Assembly (NCBI GenBank): GCA_026874595.1
Contig: CM049308.1
Span: 53,395,624-53,459,623 of the forward strand
Direction of reading: 5' to 3'
Source of the DNA: Sipunculus nudus
Lineage: Eukaryota > Annelida > Sipuncula > Golfingiida > Sipunculidae
DNA length: 64,000 nucleotides
Part shown: positions 49,683-61,674 of the stretch, one piece after another
Position numbering within the stretch: the stretch's first letter is position 1
How the letters are laid out: every line of letters starts with the position of its first letter
Notes under the pieces: generated by a model
What the model was told of the DNA's origin: nothing
What the model saw: only the letters and a program-made list of their open reading frames with translations
Databases searched by the model: none
Program-made: the position numbers and the translations under genes

Positions 49683-49799
49683 TTCAACATTTCTATATGG
49701 AAATAGAATAAAGACAGCACAGTTTGGTACTTTATCCTGATCATAATCGGCTTAGTAAGGTCTTTTCTTATTGAATATTAGGTATGGTCATAATACTTT

Positions 49800-50112
49800 A
49801 ATTTCCACTTTATTCCCACTTCATCAATCTATTATGACATTAAGATTATTTAATCAGCCATATATACTATATATAGTACCCCAGCAAGGCCATAGGCTTA
49901 TGAAGATAATCGGGACATCCTGCCGGCACAGAACCCTGTACACACATGTTCCCAGGCTTATCAGCTGTTATTCAAAATGAAATGTAACAACATTGACTCT
50001 GGGCACTCCTCGCTGGGCTACCATCCATTTTTCTGGCAACTGTTCATGGCTACGATAAAAAATTCTAAATGTCATAATATATTGATGAAGCAGGAACAAA
50101 GTGAAATGACCT
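49800..50112. mobile_element. Foldback/MITE element with about 55-bp inverted arms
   Basis: The left arm CTTTATTCCCACTTCATCAA...TATTATGACATT...AGCCAT (from about 49807) is matched by the reverse complement of the right arm (CTTTGTTCCTGCTTCATCAA...TATTATGACATT...AGCCAT) ending near 50104. The middle contains sequence also present at 43565-43650. Confidence 0.65.
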
Positions 50113-52620
50113 ATTGTTTAATAATTCAGAATAAGCATTAGCAAGGTCTCGCTGATAGCTAGCCCTGCAGTGCCTTCAGCTGCCTCATGGGGTTAATATG
50201 GCTCCGGAAAGAGAAAGGTATTGATTTAGTTAGCAGTAAGCTTCGTTTTATTCCCATGCAATACAAAAGGGCAGTTTGCATGTTTTCTCTGCTATCATAA
50301 ACAAGCCTCTCCATGTCACGCTAGTATCATGAGGCTATTATCCTTGATCCCTTTATCCTGATCCATTATGTAACCATGGCAACTGTGGGTTTGTTTGAAT
50401 TTCATCACTTGAACTATGATTAGGATGGATGTGTCTGTGTGCAAAAGTGCATTAGTAAGATATGAGCTACTAGCATCATTGGGTTTGTTGTAACTTGTAG
50501 TCTAGGGTATTTCTGCCAAAAAAATGTTGCATTTATGTCCCCTTATTATGTTTGTTACTGACTGATTAGCTGCTGCTGATAAAAGCATTAATAACCATTC
50601 AGATTGTTTGCTAAACCTATAAAGGTAAAAAAATAATACAGATATATAGCTTCATATGTGGAAGTACCCTGAACTTTTCAATGTCCATTTTTCTCAGATC
50701 TAAAATTTAAAATAGAGTTATTCTGTAAATAATTTACTCATTCATACAGGGTTTGCTTTCTGTATGGTAATTATGGTGAAAATTTATGACCATGATATTT
50801 TTGCTTGAATATACTTGACCTTAATTATTTATTTCTCTTTAGTATTTCATATACAATGTGCAGACAATTTGATATAAAATTAAAAGGTATTTATTTCTTG
50901 TAGGATTATAAATTTTTTGGAGAAAGGATATGGTTATAATAAGGTAAAGGTTTATGTTGAATCCACTTGCCCAGTCAGGCAAATGGGATTATTTTGCCCT
51001 AGTTATGACCATTTATGGAACATAACTTACCTCGGGCAAGCACTCAGTCATTAATATCAAGCCCTATAGTAATACATGAGAATATTCATGACTCAGACTA
51101 CATACAGTACACATCACGGTCAGCTTGGACTTTGGTCAGCTTGTTATCAGTTGCAAAGGTCAGACCTATATGGTCAAGATAAAGGCAGCATTTTGTGGCT
51201 GTGAACAGGAAGAGAGATTACCGACCTGTCTGAGTGAGCATGCTATCACATGTTGAGAATAGCACTTTACATCTCGACAAGGATAAAATGTTTAAATTTT
51301 ACGTCGCCTTATGGGCCATAGGGACTTTTCACTTAAGATAATCTAGACCACATTGTGTGAACTAAAATTCCATACATGAAATCCCTGATAATACAGACAG
51401 TGACCAATCGATATGCAGCATGGCTGACAGTGTTCCAACAGGAATATGATGATAAGAAGTCTTTATTCCAGTAGCATACAGTATATTTTATATTTTATAG
51501 CCGAGAGGTCCAATAGTATATAGTTGGAGCTGAAAGATCAGAGCCAGTCTCTGCTGAGGCCATTCAGTACCCAGCCAAAGGCAGTCCATTTCTCTCCAAA
51601 AACCGAGCTACAAAAAAATTATGATTATTATATATACACATTTGTGATATGGGAAGCACATCTTTAATGAGTCTTTGAAAAAAAAATGGGGAATTTATGC
51701 TTATTTTACACCAGACCTGGATAAATTTGGTCACAGTTTTGAGAGGTCATCTAAGACATAGAGAGCAAAATGAATTGCTGTGAAAAAGTGGTCATTATTT
51801 GAGGTGGTCGCAAAACCGAGGTGGCCATTAAGTGAGTTTTTACCCAGTGTATAAGCATTACAGCAGCTGAGTACATTAAGTATGGCAGCATTTTATAATC
51901 AGTAAATATCACAATGGATATTATAATTATTTTCAAATTTGACAGAGCAGTTTGCCATGTTTGAGCTCTTCATGGCATATGTAACCCAAGTTTACTTTAA
52001 ACGTTTGCTGGTGGACCACTCCACACACACAGAAACATGCATGAGAGATGACAAACAGAGGGAGAGATACATTTATCTTTTAGTTTTATCTGCTGAAATT
52101 TACTTTCATCCATTTGGGTAAAATTGCTTTTATTTAAAAAGTCTGAACTTAACTACTCAAGAATTGATTCAAAGCCAAAGAATCAATGAATGAATCGATA
52201 ATAAGGGGTAAGGGCGCTCACAATTCACAGGTCTATTTTACAAGTTAACCCTTGGATTGATAACACTGGGTGGCATTAATGATTATGCCTTTCTTTTAAT
52301 CAATAATTCCTACTGAGAATTATTTGATTCAGTCCCTAATTGTACAAAAATGTAAACTTGTGTGTCTGAGAGTTCACCAGTATCATATATTGCAATAACA
52401 TGACTAAGATCTGTGTGTTGATAGTTTGCTACCTATTTACAATACATCTTGGTTATCAAGTTTGCCATTAGAACAAGATATGTGTGAGAATTTCTGATAA
52501 TGTAATGGTCCTGCCACGCAATTTCCCGATATAAATCTGTATAACACAAGTGTGCCATACAAGTGAATTAGTACCTGGCAGATGTGATATTATCAATAAT
52601 GATTAAGGAATATATATTTT
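50113..52620. other. Non-coding AT-rich stretch
   Basis: No exon, RNA gene or clear repeat seen. Confidence 0.45.
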
Positions 52621-52623
52621 TTT

Positions 52624-52831
52624 TGTCCCCCGTTTACCAGAATGGGGGACATTGATTTGGGTTTGTCTGTCAGTCCGTCAGGTTTTTGTTTCCATGTGAT
52701 AATTTTCCTAAATATTATCCGATTTCATTCAAATTTGGATCAGTGATTGCTCTCATGCTTACCTTGGTTGGGATTGGTTTTGAAGTATCTGTATCCCATT
52801 GCACAGGTTGGCATTAGGCCTGTACGCCTTG
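52624..52831 (+). mobile_element. HINE-like family 3, short copy
   Basis: The left end has a hairpin GTCCCCC...GGGGGAC followed by ATTGATTTGGGTTTGTCTGT. The right end is GGCATTAGGCCTGTACGCCT then TG. The same start and core occur at 57591-57770. Confidence 0.6.
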
Positions 52832-54529
52832 TGAATTAACTAAAGACATTTAGGTGGCAGTACAAAGCTATAGGGTCCAGATCAATTCTAGTATATTTAG
52901 TTGTGTATGCCTTTTCTAACAGCACTTGTTCATTTAATCTGCATGTCAGACTGTCATTTTCCTGAGGTATAAAGACAAAAAAATGACTTTCTGTTGGGAA
53001 AAATAATAAATATTACATTCAGTCAACTGACTTATGTTTATTCATGCAGCATTTAATTATTAATATTGAGGCTGTTTTTATCCCTGAAAGTTCATATATG
53101 TCTATTCATATGTCATGACAGCTTGACAGTGGAAACTGCAGCAGCCAAAACTGCTTCAAACCTAAGTTCTTGCAGCCACAGTAACCACCACAAATTTTGT
53201 GTTACAACTTTTTTCTTCATTATTAAGCAAATAAAACACAACCATATAAGCCTCTGGTTTCAAAGACTACCACACACTCACACAGCAAATATTTTGATCC
53301 AACCCTTTGAATGGGTGTTCTGTTATGACTTGTATCCTGACTTGCAGACAGCTATAAGTTTATTTTAAAAAGGTCTGAATGTCATGTTGTCATGGATAGC
53401 GCAAGTATCACTAGAAGCATAAATTCAGTGACTGCAATACATGCTCATCTGTCATACCACATGTGAATGTGAACTGGTTAAACTGGTTAATACGGTCTAA
53501 ATGGCCGAACTTGCAAGTGGAAAAAGGTGATCCGTCTCAAAACACTGTTGTTCATAAGATTGAGTTCGGCCCTCGAATGACATGGCTAGGTCTCCGCTGC
53601 TGGGATCGGTAGAGGGAATGTGGGTTGCTTCTGCCTTTGCGGCTGTGGATGGTGTAGCTTTCCTACAAGGTCACAGGTACGGGATATACGGTGGCGGTCT
53701 CTTGCGGCTCCATGCTTGGCTTGGTGTGGCATCGCGTCTGTTGGCTCAGTGAATATGCTTAAAGAGCGCGCAGGGTTGAGGTCTTGACCACAGCAACCTG
53801 TAGCTGCTTGACGAGCAAAAACTTCTTCAGTCAGGGATTTACTTTGGTTAACTTAATGCAACATGTTTTGCTTGGCATTTCCAGTGCTTAACAAGGTTTG
53901 TATACTAAATCAAACACTTGTTCAGGTCATAATATGAAAGAGTGTCAGTTAACAAGCATCTTTCTAAATGATGTGACTTAATGACACAGGTCAGTGCATT
54001 ACTGATATAAAGTTTGCAGTCATGGCACACCTTGTCAGTCCAATTTCACACACATAAAAAGGGCTGGGATCCTGTGCACCTGTTTGACAACTATGACAAT
54101 TATTTATAAATATTTATGCGTGCTTGTGTCTCACTGTGATTATTAATTATTGATCTAATGTGGTTAATTATTAACATGATTGCTCTGTACACTTGCTTTA
54201 CCTAGGCTTAACCATTAACTATATACCATGTTTTGGAATTTTGAATGTGTGAATGTATTCCGATTGAATCAAGTTGCTTGAGTTCCTGTTTTTGACAAAC
54301 ATTGTGTTACTATTCCATGAATATTAGCCCAGAATACCAGTGATACCTGTTGATTCGGTATGGACCTATTGCACACATCAGATTCACAATAATACTTTAC
54401 TGGGCCCATCCCCCTGTAACCTATCTAACCAACCACCCCACTAATTAAACATGGTTCCCTTACCTTGACTGCCTATCAGCCTACATTAAGCTATTTAAAC
54501 CTCTAAAGAAAGCTTAAAACTATTTTTTA
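52832..54529. other. Non-coding stretch with a GC-richer block
   Basis: 53480-53830 is clearly less AT-rich than its flanks and has no open frame or RNA fold I can name. Possibly a fragment of an older element. Confidence 0.4.
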
Positions 54530-54602
54530 AATCTTCCTACTTAATCAATTCCACTCATGTTCTAATTTAGTGCATGAGTGGAAGTAGCCAAGTAGGAAGA
54601 TT
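54530..54602. ncRNA. 73-nt hairpin, pre-miRNA-like
   Basis: The arms match at 25 of 30 positions: AATCTTCCTACTT/AAGTAGGAAGATT (13 bp) and TTCCACTCATG/CATGAGTGGAA (11 bp), separated by a symmetric six-base internal loop, with a 13-nt terminal loop. Size and shape fit a microRNA precursor on either strand, but it could also be a tiny foldback repeat. I recognise no known miRNA seed. Confidence 0.35.
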
Positions 54603-55844
54603 GACCACATACATTTAGCATGTCACACACAGGTTATGTAGAAGATAGCCAACGTGTATGTGGTACAGGAAATGACTGGTTATCATAGGGATGGGATTTA
54701 CACTTTTGGTTTGTATGTTCACATGTTCTTGTTTGTTGATTATTCACTCAAAGGTTTGTGTCAAGATTAGAGGATTTTACTGGCCATTGCTTTGCAATTT
54801 CTTGTAAATCTTAAGTAGGCCTAACAGTCCAGTATAAATGCTTGCCCAGTCATGTTTTCATTTCTAGGTCAATATTAGCTGAAGGCACAGAACTAGTGGT
54901 CCAAACTGAATGGATAAGATGAATTACTGATATCTATGCTTGGGTGGACGTAGGGTAATAGAGAGGAATGGGGATGCATTCATTATCATAAATTTGGTTA
55001 TGTGTGTCAGATGGCCAGGCAGGTGACACCATTAAATGGACAAGGGTCATGTGCAGTTTAACTGATGATCTACAGTGACCAGTTAGGCAACCTGACCAGG
55101 ATATTAGTTATTATATATTTGAAAGATTATAATTTTGACCTCAATAATGTATGTATTATTACAATTTTGTTATATTTACATTCATTGCATGTTTTTATTT
55201 CTCAAATCAAGTTTGTATATTATATATAAAAATGTATTGTTTTAATATTCCAAACAGATTTTGGATAAATGTTCATATATGAAGTATACAGTGTACACCA
55301 AATGCCTGTGATAGTTTTGAATTAATTTTTCATCAGATACACTGGACAAGGTAGTAGATGCAAAGATTTGCTTTAACCCCTAAATTATTCATTAAAGAGC
55401 TACTCTGGATCACTGAACACTGATACCTGTATAACCTCTCATTGAGTTAGATTTCCTGAACTCAAACACATAATATATGCTTTATTTTCAGGTCTTAGGA
55501 TTTCCATAAACTTCAAGCACATATGAAACTGAATGAGATATGTGATACATGTTATTTTTCTATACAGAATGCAGGAATTTGTGCAACATCTGTAGTTAAC
55601 CTGAGCAGTAAAGGATTAATTCATATACACACAGTATTTATACACACTGTAAAACCTCCAATGATGACCACCTCCCTTTAGTACCACCTTGAAATAACAA
55701 CCATGATTGATTGATACATGATAAATGTTCACAAAAATTCAGTCGATCACTGATAATATTAATTGCTGTTAATTCTTTTTGATAGAAGCGTTTTACCAGT
55801 TCTTAGAGTAGCACTGACTGAAAATCATCTGAGCTGTATATAAA
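54603..55844. other. Non-coding AT-rich stretch
   Basis: No exon or clear repeat seen. Confidence 0.45.
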
Positions 55845-57309
55845 CTAGAATACGGGTAGTCGACAAGCGACTACGTGTATCCGCCAAAATCAGAGAAGGA
55901 CGGGTGAAGTAAGGCATTGATTGAGTGGCAAGGGGATATAGAGTTACATGTGTTAAATATTAGAATGGATCTCTGCCACATAAACATGATTGAAGGTGGT
56001 GCCACCTGTTATTTGAACGAGAAACTATCCAAGATATATACACATGCAAAATTTCATGTGGAAAAGTCAAACCACTGCAGAGATATGAGTAATTTTATCC
56101 TACAGCAGACAAACAGATGGACGCTGTGCAAAAATGGCTGCAGGTGGCGCCACCATTTTTGTTCATGTTATAAAGCTATCCAAGGGCTACATTTGTGTAA
56201 AATTTTTTTACGGATCAGTCAAACGGTTCCCGAGATATGAGCTTGGATGTCTGCAGCATAAACGTGAATGTAGGTGGCGCCACCTGTCATAAAATCAAGA
56301 AAGCTATCTAGGATGTATACACATGCCGAATTTCAGGTGAATTAGTCAAACCACTGCAGAGATATGAGTGATTTTAACCCCAGGCAGATTAACAAATGGA
56401 CACTGTGCAAACATGGTTGCAGGTGGCGCCACCTTTTGTTGTGTATGTTATAAAGCTATCCCAGGGCTACATTTGTGTAAAAAATTTTTCTGGATCGGTC
56501 AAACTGTTCCTGAGATATATGGATTTATGTGTGGAGTGTTAACGTGAATGTAGGTGGCGCCACCTGTCATTAAATCAAGAAAGCTATCTAGGATGTATAT
56601 GCATGCTGATTTTTAGGTGAATTAGTCAAACCATTGCAGAGATATGAGTGATTTTAACCCCAGGCAGATGAACAAATGGACACTGTGCAAACATGGTTGC
56701 AGGTGGCGCCACCTTTTGTTGTGTATGTAATAAAGCTATCCCAGGGCTACATTTGTGTAAAATTTGTTTCCGGATCGGTCTAACGGTTCCCGAGATATAT
56801 GGGATTATGTGTGGAGCGTTAACGTGAATGTAGGTGGCGCCACCTGTCACAAAATCGAGAAAGCTATCTAGGATGTATATGCATGCCGAATTTTAGGTGA
56901 ATTAGTCAAACCACTGCAGAGATATGAGTGATTTTAACCCCAGGCAGATGAACAGATGGACACTGTGCAAACATGGTTGCAGGTGGCGCCACCTTTTGTT
57001 GTGTATGTTAAAAAGCTTTCCCAGGGCTACATTTGTGTAAAATTTTTTTCCGGATCGGTCAAACAGTTCCCGAGATATATGGGTTTATGTGTGGAAACAG
57101 ACGCACAAACGGACGCTGGGCAGAGACGAAAGGTCAGAGGTCAAGGTCACTTGGTTAGGCACCAGTTCACATGTGACCCGATAATTTGTGTAAGTTTCGG
57201 AAAAATCTGTCCAGTAGTCTCAGAGGAGTTCTCCGGAAACGAACGCGGCGGCGGCGGCGGAACCCGGTCAAAAACATAGTATCCGCAAAACTTCGTTTTG
57301 GCGGATACA
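55845..57309 (-). mobile_element. HINE-like family 1, copy B (reversed)
   Basis: Reverse orientation: CTAG at 55845, hairpin GTAGTCG/CGACTAC, then GTATCCGCCAAAA, and at the far end GCGGATACA to 57309. Here the asymmetric inverted repeat is 14 bp (TGTATCCGCCAAAA). The palindrome recurs at exact 280-bp steps (about 56273, 56553 and 56833). The (CCG)n tract and DR1 (57131-57143) are present. Confidence 0.8.
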
Positions 57310-57319
57310 ATAACAATCA

Positions 57320-57590
57320 CTCATTTTCTGTTGTCTGCATATCTGTCTGTTAACATTGCAAAAATCATAACTGCAGGATCAAGAAACTTCCAACTGATAT
57401 CCATGGAGGTCCTTAAAATATCTCCTTGGACATCTGAAATTAGGTCACTGCACATGTGACCTATATTCTGTGAGTTAAGTGGCCTGTTGTTGCACCCATG
57501 AATAATCAAAAATTTGATACAAAAGCTCCAGTATATGAAAAACTAATGCATTGATTACCATAATTGTTTCCATGGTTGATGGACTACTTG
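57320..57590 (+). mobile_element. HINE-like family 2 fragment
   Basis: CTGATATCCATGGAGGTC, CCTTGGACATCTGAAATTAG and GACCTATATTCTGTGAGTTA match the family 2 core at 4990-5120. No ends are preserved. Confidence 0.5.
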
Positions 57591-57770
57591 TTGTCCCCTG
57601 CTTCCTTAGAAGGACATTGATTTGGGTTTGTCTGTCTGTCCATCTGTCTGTCTGTCCATCCTACAGGTTTTCATTTTCAAGTGATAACTTTCCTAAAAAT
57701 TATCAATTTCATTCAAATCTGGGTCAGTGATTGCTTAAGCTTACCTTGGTTGGGATTGGTTTTGGAGTGT
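57591..57770 (+). mobile_element. HINE-like family 3, partial copy
   Basis: TTGTCCCCTGCTTCCTTAGA then GGACATTGATTTGGGTTTGT and a TCTGTCTGTC tract, as at 52624. The right end is not found. Confidence 0.55.
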
Positions 57771-57895
57771 CTGTCTCACAAGATAATAATAAAATATGAT
57801 ATTTCATTTTTCATATGATGAATCAGCACATTTAGTCTCACTAATCACCAACAGGTGTCTGTAGAAGGGTAAATAAATTCATTAAATTTGCTTGT

Positions 57896-59027
57896 TGTAT
57901 CCACCAAAACAAAGTTTTGCAGATACCATGTTTTTGAGCGGGTTCCGCTGCCGCTGTGTTCGTTTCCAGAATAGAACTCTGAGACCACTGAACAAATTTT
58001 TCTGAAACTTTACACCATTATCGGGTCACATGTGGACTGGTGCCAAAATATTTTGTGTTGACCTCTGACCTTTCCTCTCTACAGTGGGTCCATCTGTGCA
58101 TCCGTTTTGACACATTATTCCACATATCTTTGGAACCGTTTGACCAATCGGGCTAAAAATTTTGCACAAATGTAGCCCTTGGATAGCTTTATAACATACA
58201 CTAACAATGGTAGAGCCATCTGCAACCATTTTTGCACAGCGTCCATCTGTTACCCATATCTCTGCATCCACCTGAAATTGTGCATGTGTATACATACTGG
58301 ATGGCTTTCTTGATTTTGACAGGTGGTGCCACCTACATTCACATTCAGGCTGCAGACACAATCTTATATCTCTAGACTGGTTTGATGTCTCATTCTGAAA
58401 TTTAGCAAGTGTATAGATCTCACATAGCTGTTTAACATGCGCAAAACTGGTGGCGCCACCTGCAACCATTTTTGCACAGTGTCTGTATGTTGTCAGGTGT
58501 GAGATAAAATCACTCATATCTCGGCAGTGGTTTGACTTATTTGCCTAAAAATTTGCAGGTTTTACATCTAGGATAGCTTTCGAGATTTTGTGGAAGGTGG
58601 CATCACCTACATTTATGTTTATGCTGCAGACATACAGGCTTATATCTCAGGACTGGTTTGATCACCTTCTGAAATTTTGCATGTGTATAGATCTCACTTA
58701 GCTCTTTATCATACACAAAACTGGTGGCGCCACCTGCAACCATTTTTGTGTCCTTCTGTTTGTCTGCTGTGGGATAAAATCACTCATATCTTGGCAGTGG
58801 TTTGACTGATCTGCCTAAAATTTTGTATATGTAAACAACTTGGATAGCTTTCTGGATTTTGTTGAAGGTGGCTCCACCTACATACACAATTCTGCTGCAG
58901 ACATCCATGCTAATATGCTACACACCTCACTCTTTTCCCCTTGCCACTCAATCCATGCCTCACTTCATCCGTCCCACTCTGATTTTGGTGGATACACGTA
59001 GTCGCTTGTCCACTACACGTATTCTAG
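57896..59027 (+). mobile_element. HINE-like family 1, copy C (older)
   Basis: Left TGTATCCACCAAAACAAAG, DR1 at 58059-58071, diverged core units, right GGTGGATACACGTAGTCGCT with the hairpin weakened by one change (GTAGTCG/CCACTAC), ending CTAG 59024-59027. More substitutions than A or D, so probably older. Confidence 0.75.
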
Positions 59028-59092
59028 TTATGTATTGTTTAAGGGTGTAAAGATTTGAGATTTACAGTACATGAAAGTTTCTCATATTTCAG

Positions 59093-59176
59093 ACAGTAAT
59101 GGCAGCTGCAGGTCGCTCAGTGGTGCTGCTTGCCGCAGGGTTTGTGTTAGGAGCATCATTCATGTTTGTTTCACAG
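59093..59176 (+). CDS. First coding exon of a gene continuing right (unknown)
   Basis: A CATATTTCAG acceptor precedes ACAGTA and an ATG at 59099; 26 in-phase codons end at CAG before GTAAGT. The peptide (starts MAAAGRSVVLLAAGFVLGAS) has a short basic start and then a hydrophobic stretch of about 19 residues, so it should be a signal peptide or signal anchor of a secretory-pathway protein. The upstream acceptor implies a 5' UTR exon further left. Downstream exons are not found to 64000. Type II Golgi enzymes often start this way, but no function can be assigned. Confidence 0.6.
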
Positions 59177-59750
59177 GTAAGTTGCTTGGGTAAACTTTGC
59201 AAAGCAAACTTCATTTGTTCTCCCTTATGTGTTTGTTTAAAAGCTTGGTATCGAAGATAAGCATATCTGGCAGATTACCTGACTTAGCACAGATCCATAA
59301 TATAAATAATATCAATAATAAAATTGGTTAATCCAGTAATTAATGGAAACTCCCCTAGGTCAGTTGAAACCTATTTGCTATTTTTTCACCTCATAAAATT
59401 TCAAAACATTTACACTTTTGTGGATAGGGGAGAAGTATTTCCCTGTTTCTTGGTTTGGTTTAAAATTATGTTTTCTGTCAACTTCTGATACCTGAAGTTT
59501 TCATTGAATTTCAAAGAATTAATGTGGAAGGGTAGGCCTTGGATTGATTAGATTTTTAAGAAGATCGTGATGTGAATACAGGTGTTAGTGGAGGTATGCT
59601 CACTGTTATTGCTTAATTAATGTGGCCATTTGTATTATAATTAAAGGATAATAAAAGGACAAAAATAATGATTTGATGTTATAGGATTGGTGAAAAATAA
59701 TAATTGCAAAAAAAAACCACAATAATATGCGTGGATTGTAAAATAAGATA
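59177..59750 (+). other. Intron of the gene starting at 59099
   Basis: AT-rich with no exon seen; continues through the repeats to the right. Confidence 0.5.
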
Positions 59751-59754
59751 TTAA

Positions 59755-59950
59755 TAATAAATAGAATGCATCTCAATGAATACATGCCTCCCACAAGGGA
59801 GCACAAGTTTAAAAAACGTGATGCAAACACACTCGACACACTCCAAGGTATTTGATGCTCTAGAGTGACCTGAACAGGTGGTCAGGCCACACTGATGAGG
59901 TGGGACCTTCTGTGCACTCATTAATTTTTGGCCCATAATCCCAGGTTCAT
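59755..59950 (+). repeat. Interspersed repeat X, left part of a split copy
   Basis: Matches 16385-16585 in order and breaks at GGTTCAT, where HINE copy D begins. It resumes at 61675. Confidence 0.65.
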
Positions 59951-59996
59951 TGTATCCGCCAAAACAGAGTTTTGCGGATACTATGTTTTCAGCTGG

Positions 59997-60031
<35 letters not shown>

Positions 60032-61674
60032 TCGTAGGTGTCCGGAGAACTCCTCCGTAACCACTGGGCGGAATTTTCCGAAACCCGGGATTATGTTCGG
60101 GTCACATGTGAACTGCTGCGCCCCGATTTTGTTTTGACCTCTGACCTTTCCTCTGCGCTCTGCGTCCGTTTGTGCGTCTGTTTCCACACATAAACCCACA
60201 TATCTCGGGAACCGTTTGACCGATCAGGAAAATTTTTTTGCACAAATGTAGCCCTCGGAGAGCTTTATAACATACACCAAAAATGGTGGCGCCACCTGCA
60301 ACCATGTTTGCACAGTGTCCATCTGTTCGTCTGCCTTGGGTTAAAATCACTCATATCTCTGCAGTGACTTGACTAATTCACCTGAAATTCGGCATGCGCA
60401 AACATCCTGGATAGCTTTTCTGATTTTATGACAGGTGGCGCCACCTACATTCACGTTGACGCTGCAGACATCCAAGCTCATATCTCCGGAACCGTTTGAC
60501 CGATCAGGAAAATTCTTTTGCACAAATGTAGCCCTTGGAGAGCTTTATAACATACACCAAAAATGGTGGCGCCACCTGCAACCATGTTTGCACAGTGTCC
60601 ATCTGTTCGTCTGCCTTGGGTTAAAATCACTCATATCTCTGCAGTGACTTGACTAATTCACCTGAAATTTGGCATGCGTATACATCCTGGATAGCTTATC
60701 TGATTTTATGACAGGTGGCGCCACCTACATTCACGTTTACGCTGCAGACATCCAAGCTCATATCTCGGGAACCGTTTGACCGATCAGGAAAATTCTTTTG
60801 CACAAATGTAGCCCTTGGAGAGCTTTATAACATACACCAAAAATGGTGCCGCTACCTGCAACCATGTTTGTACAGTGTCCATCTGTTTGTCTGCCTTGGG
60901 TTAAAATCACTCATATCTCTGCAGTGACTTGACTAATTCACCTGAAATTTGGCATGCGTATACATCCTGGATAGCTTTTCTGATTTTATGACAGGTGGCG
61001 CCACCTACATTCATGTTTACGCTGCAGACATCCAAGCTCATATCTCAGGAACCGTTTGATTGATCAGGAAAATTTTTTTGCACAAATGTAGCCCTTGGAG
61101 AGCTTTATAACATACACAAAAAATGGTGGCGCCACCTGCAACCATGTTTGCACGGTGTCCAGCCGTTCGTCTGCCTTGGGTTAAAATCACTCATATCTCT
61201 GCAGTGGTTTGACTAATTCACCTGAAATTCTGCATGCTTATACATCCTGGATAGCTTTTCTGATTTTATGACAGGTGGCGCCACCTACAATCAAGTTTAT
61301 GCTGCAGACATCCAAGCTCATATCTAGGGAACCGTTTGACCAATTGGGCCAAAATTTTGCATGTGTATAGTTCTCACAAAGCTCTTTATCATACGCTTAA
61401 CTGGTGGCGCCACGTGCAACCCTTTTTTGCACAGCGTCCATCTGTTTGTCTGCCAAGGGCAAAAATCACTCATAAACAATATAGTGGTTTGACTTATCTG
61501 CCTTAAATTTTGCATATGTATACAACTTGGACGGCTTTCTGGATTTTTTGGTAGGTAGCGCAACCTACATACACAATTTGGCTGCAGACATCCATGCTGA
61601 TATGCAACACTTCACCCGTTCCACTCTGATTTAGGCGGATACAAGTAGTCGCTTGTCGACTACCCGTATTCTAG
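59951..61674 (+). mobile_element. HINE-like family 1, copy D
   Basis: Nearly identical to copy A through the first several hundred bases, with a longer (CCG)n tract (60000-60031). DR1 at 60135-60147; palindrome-starting units near 60431, 60711, 60991 and 61271. Right GGCGGATACA, hairpin GTAGTCG/CGACTAC, CCGTATTCTAG ending 61674. Inserted in repeat X. The closeness of A and D suggests recent activity. Confidence 0.82.
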
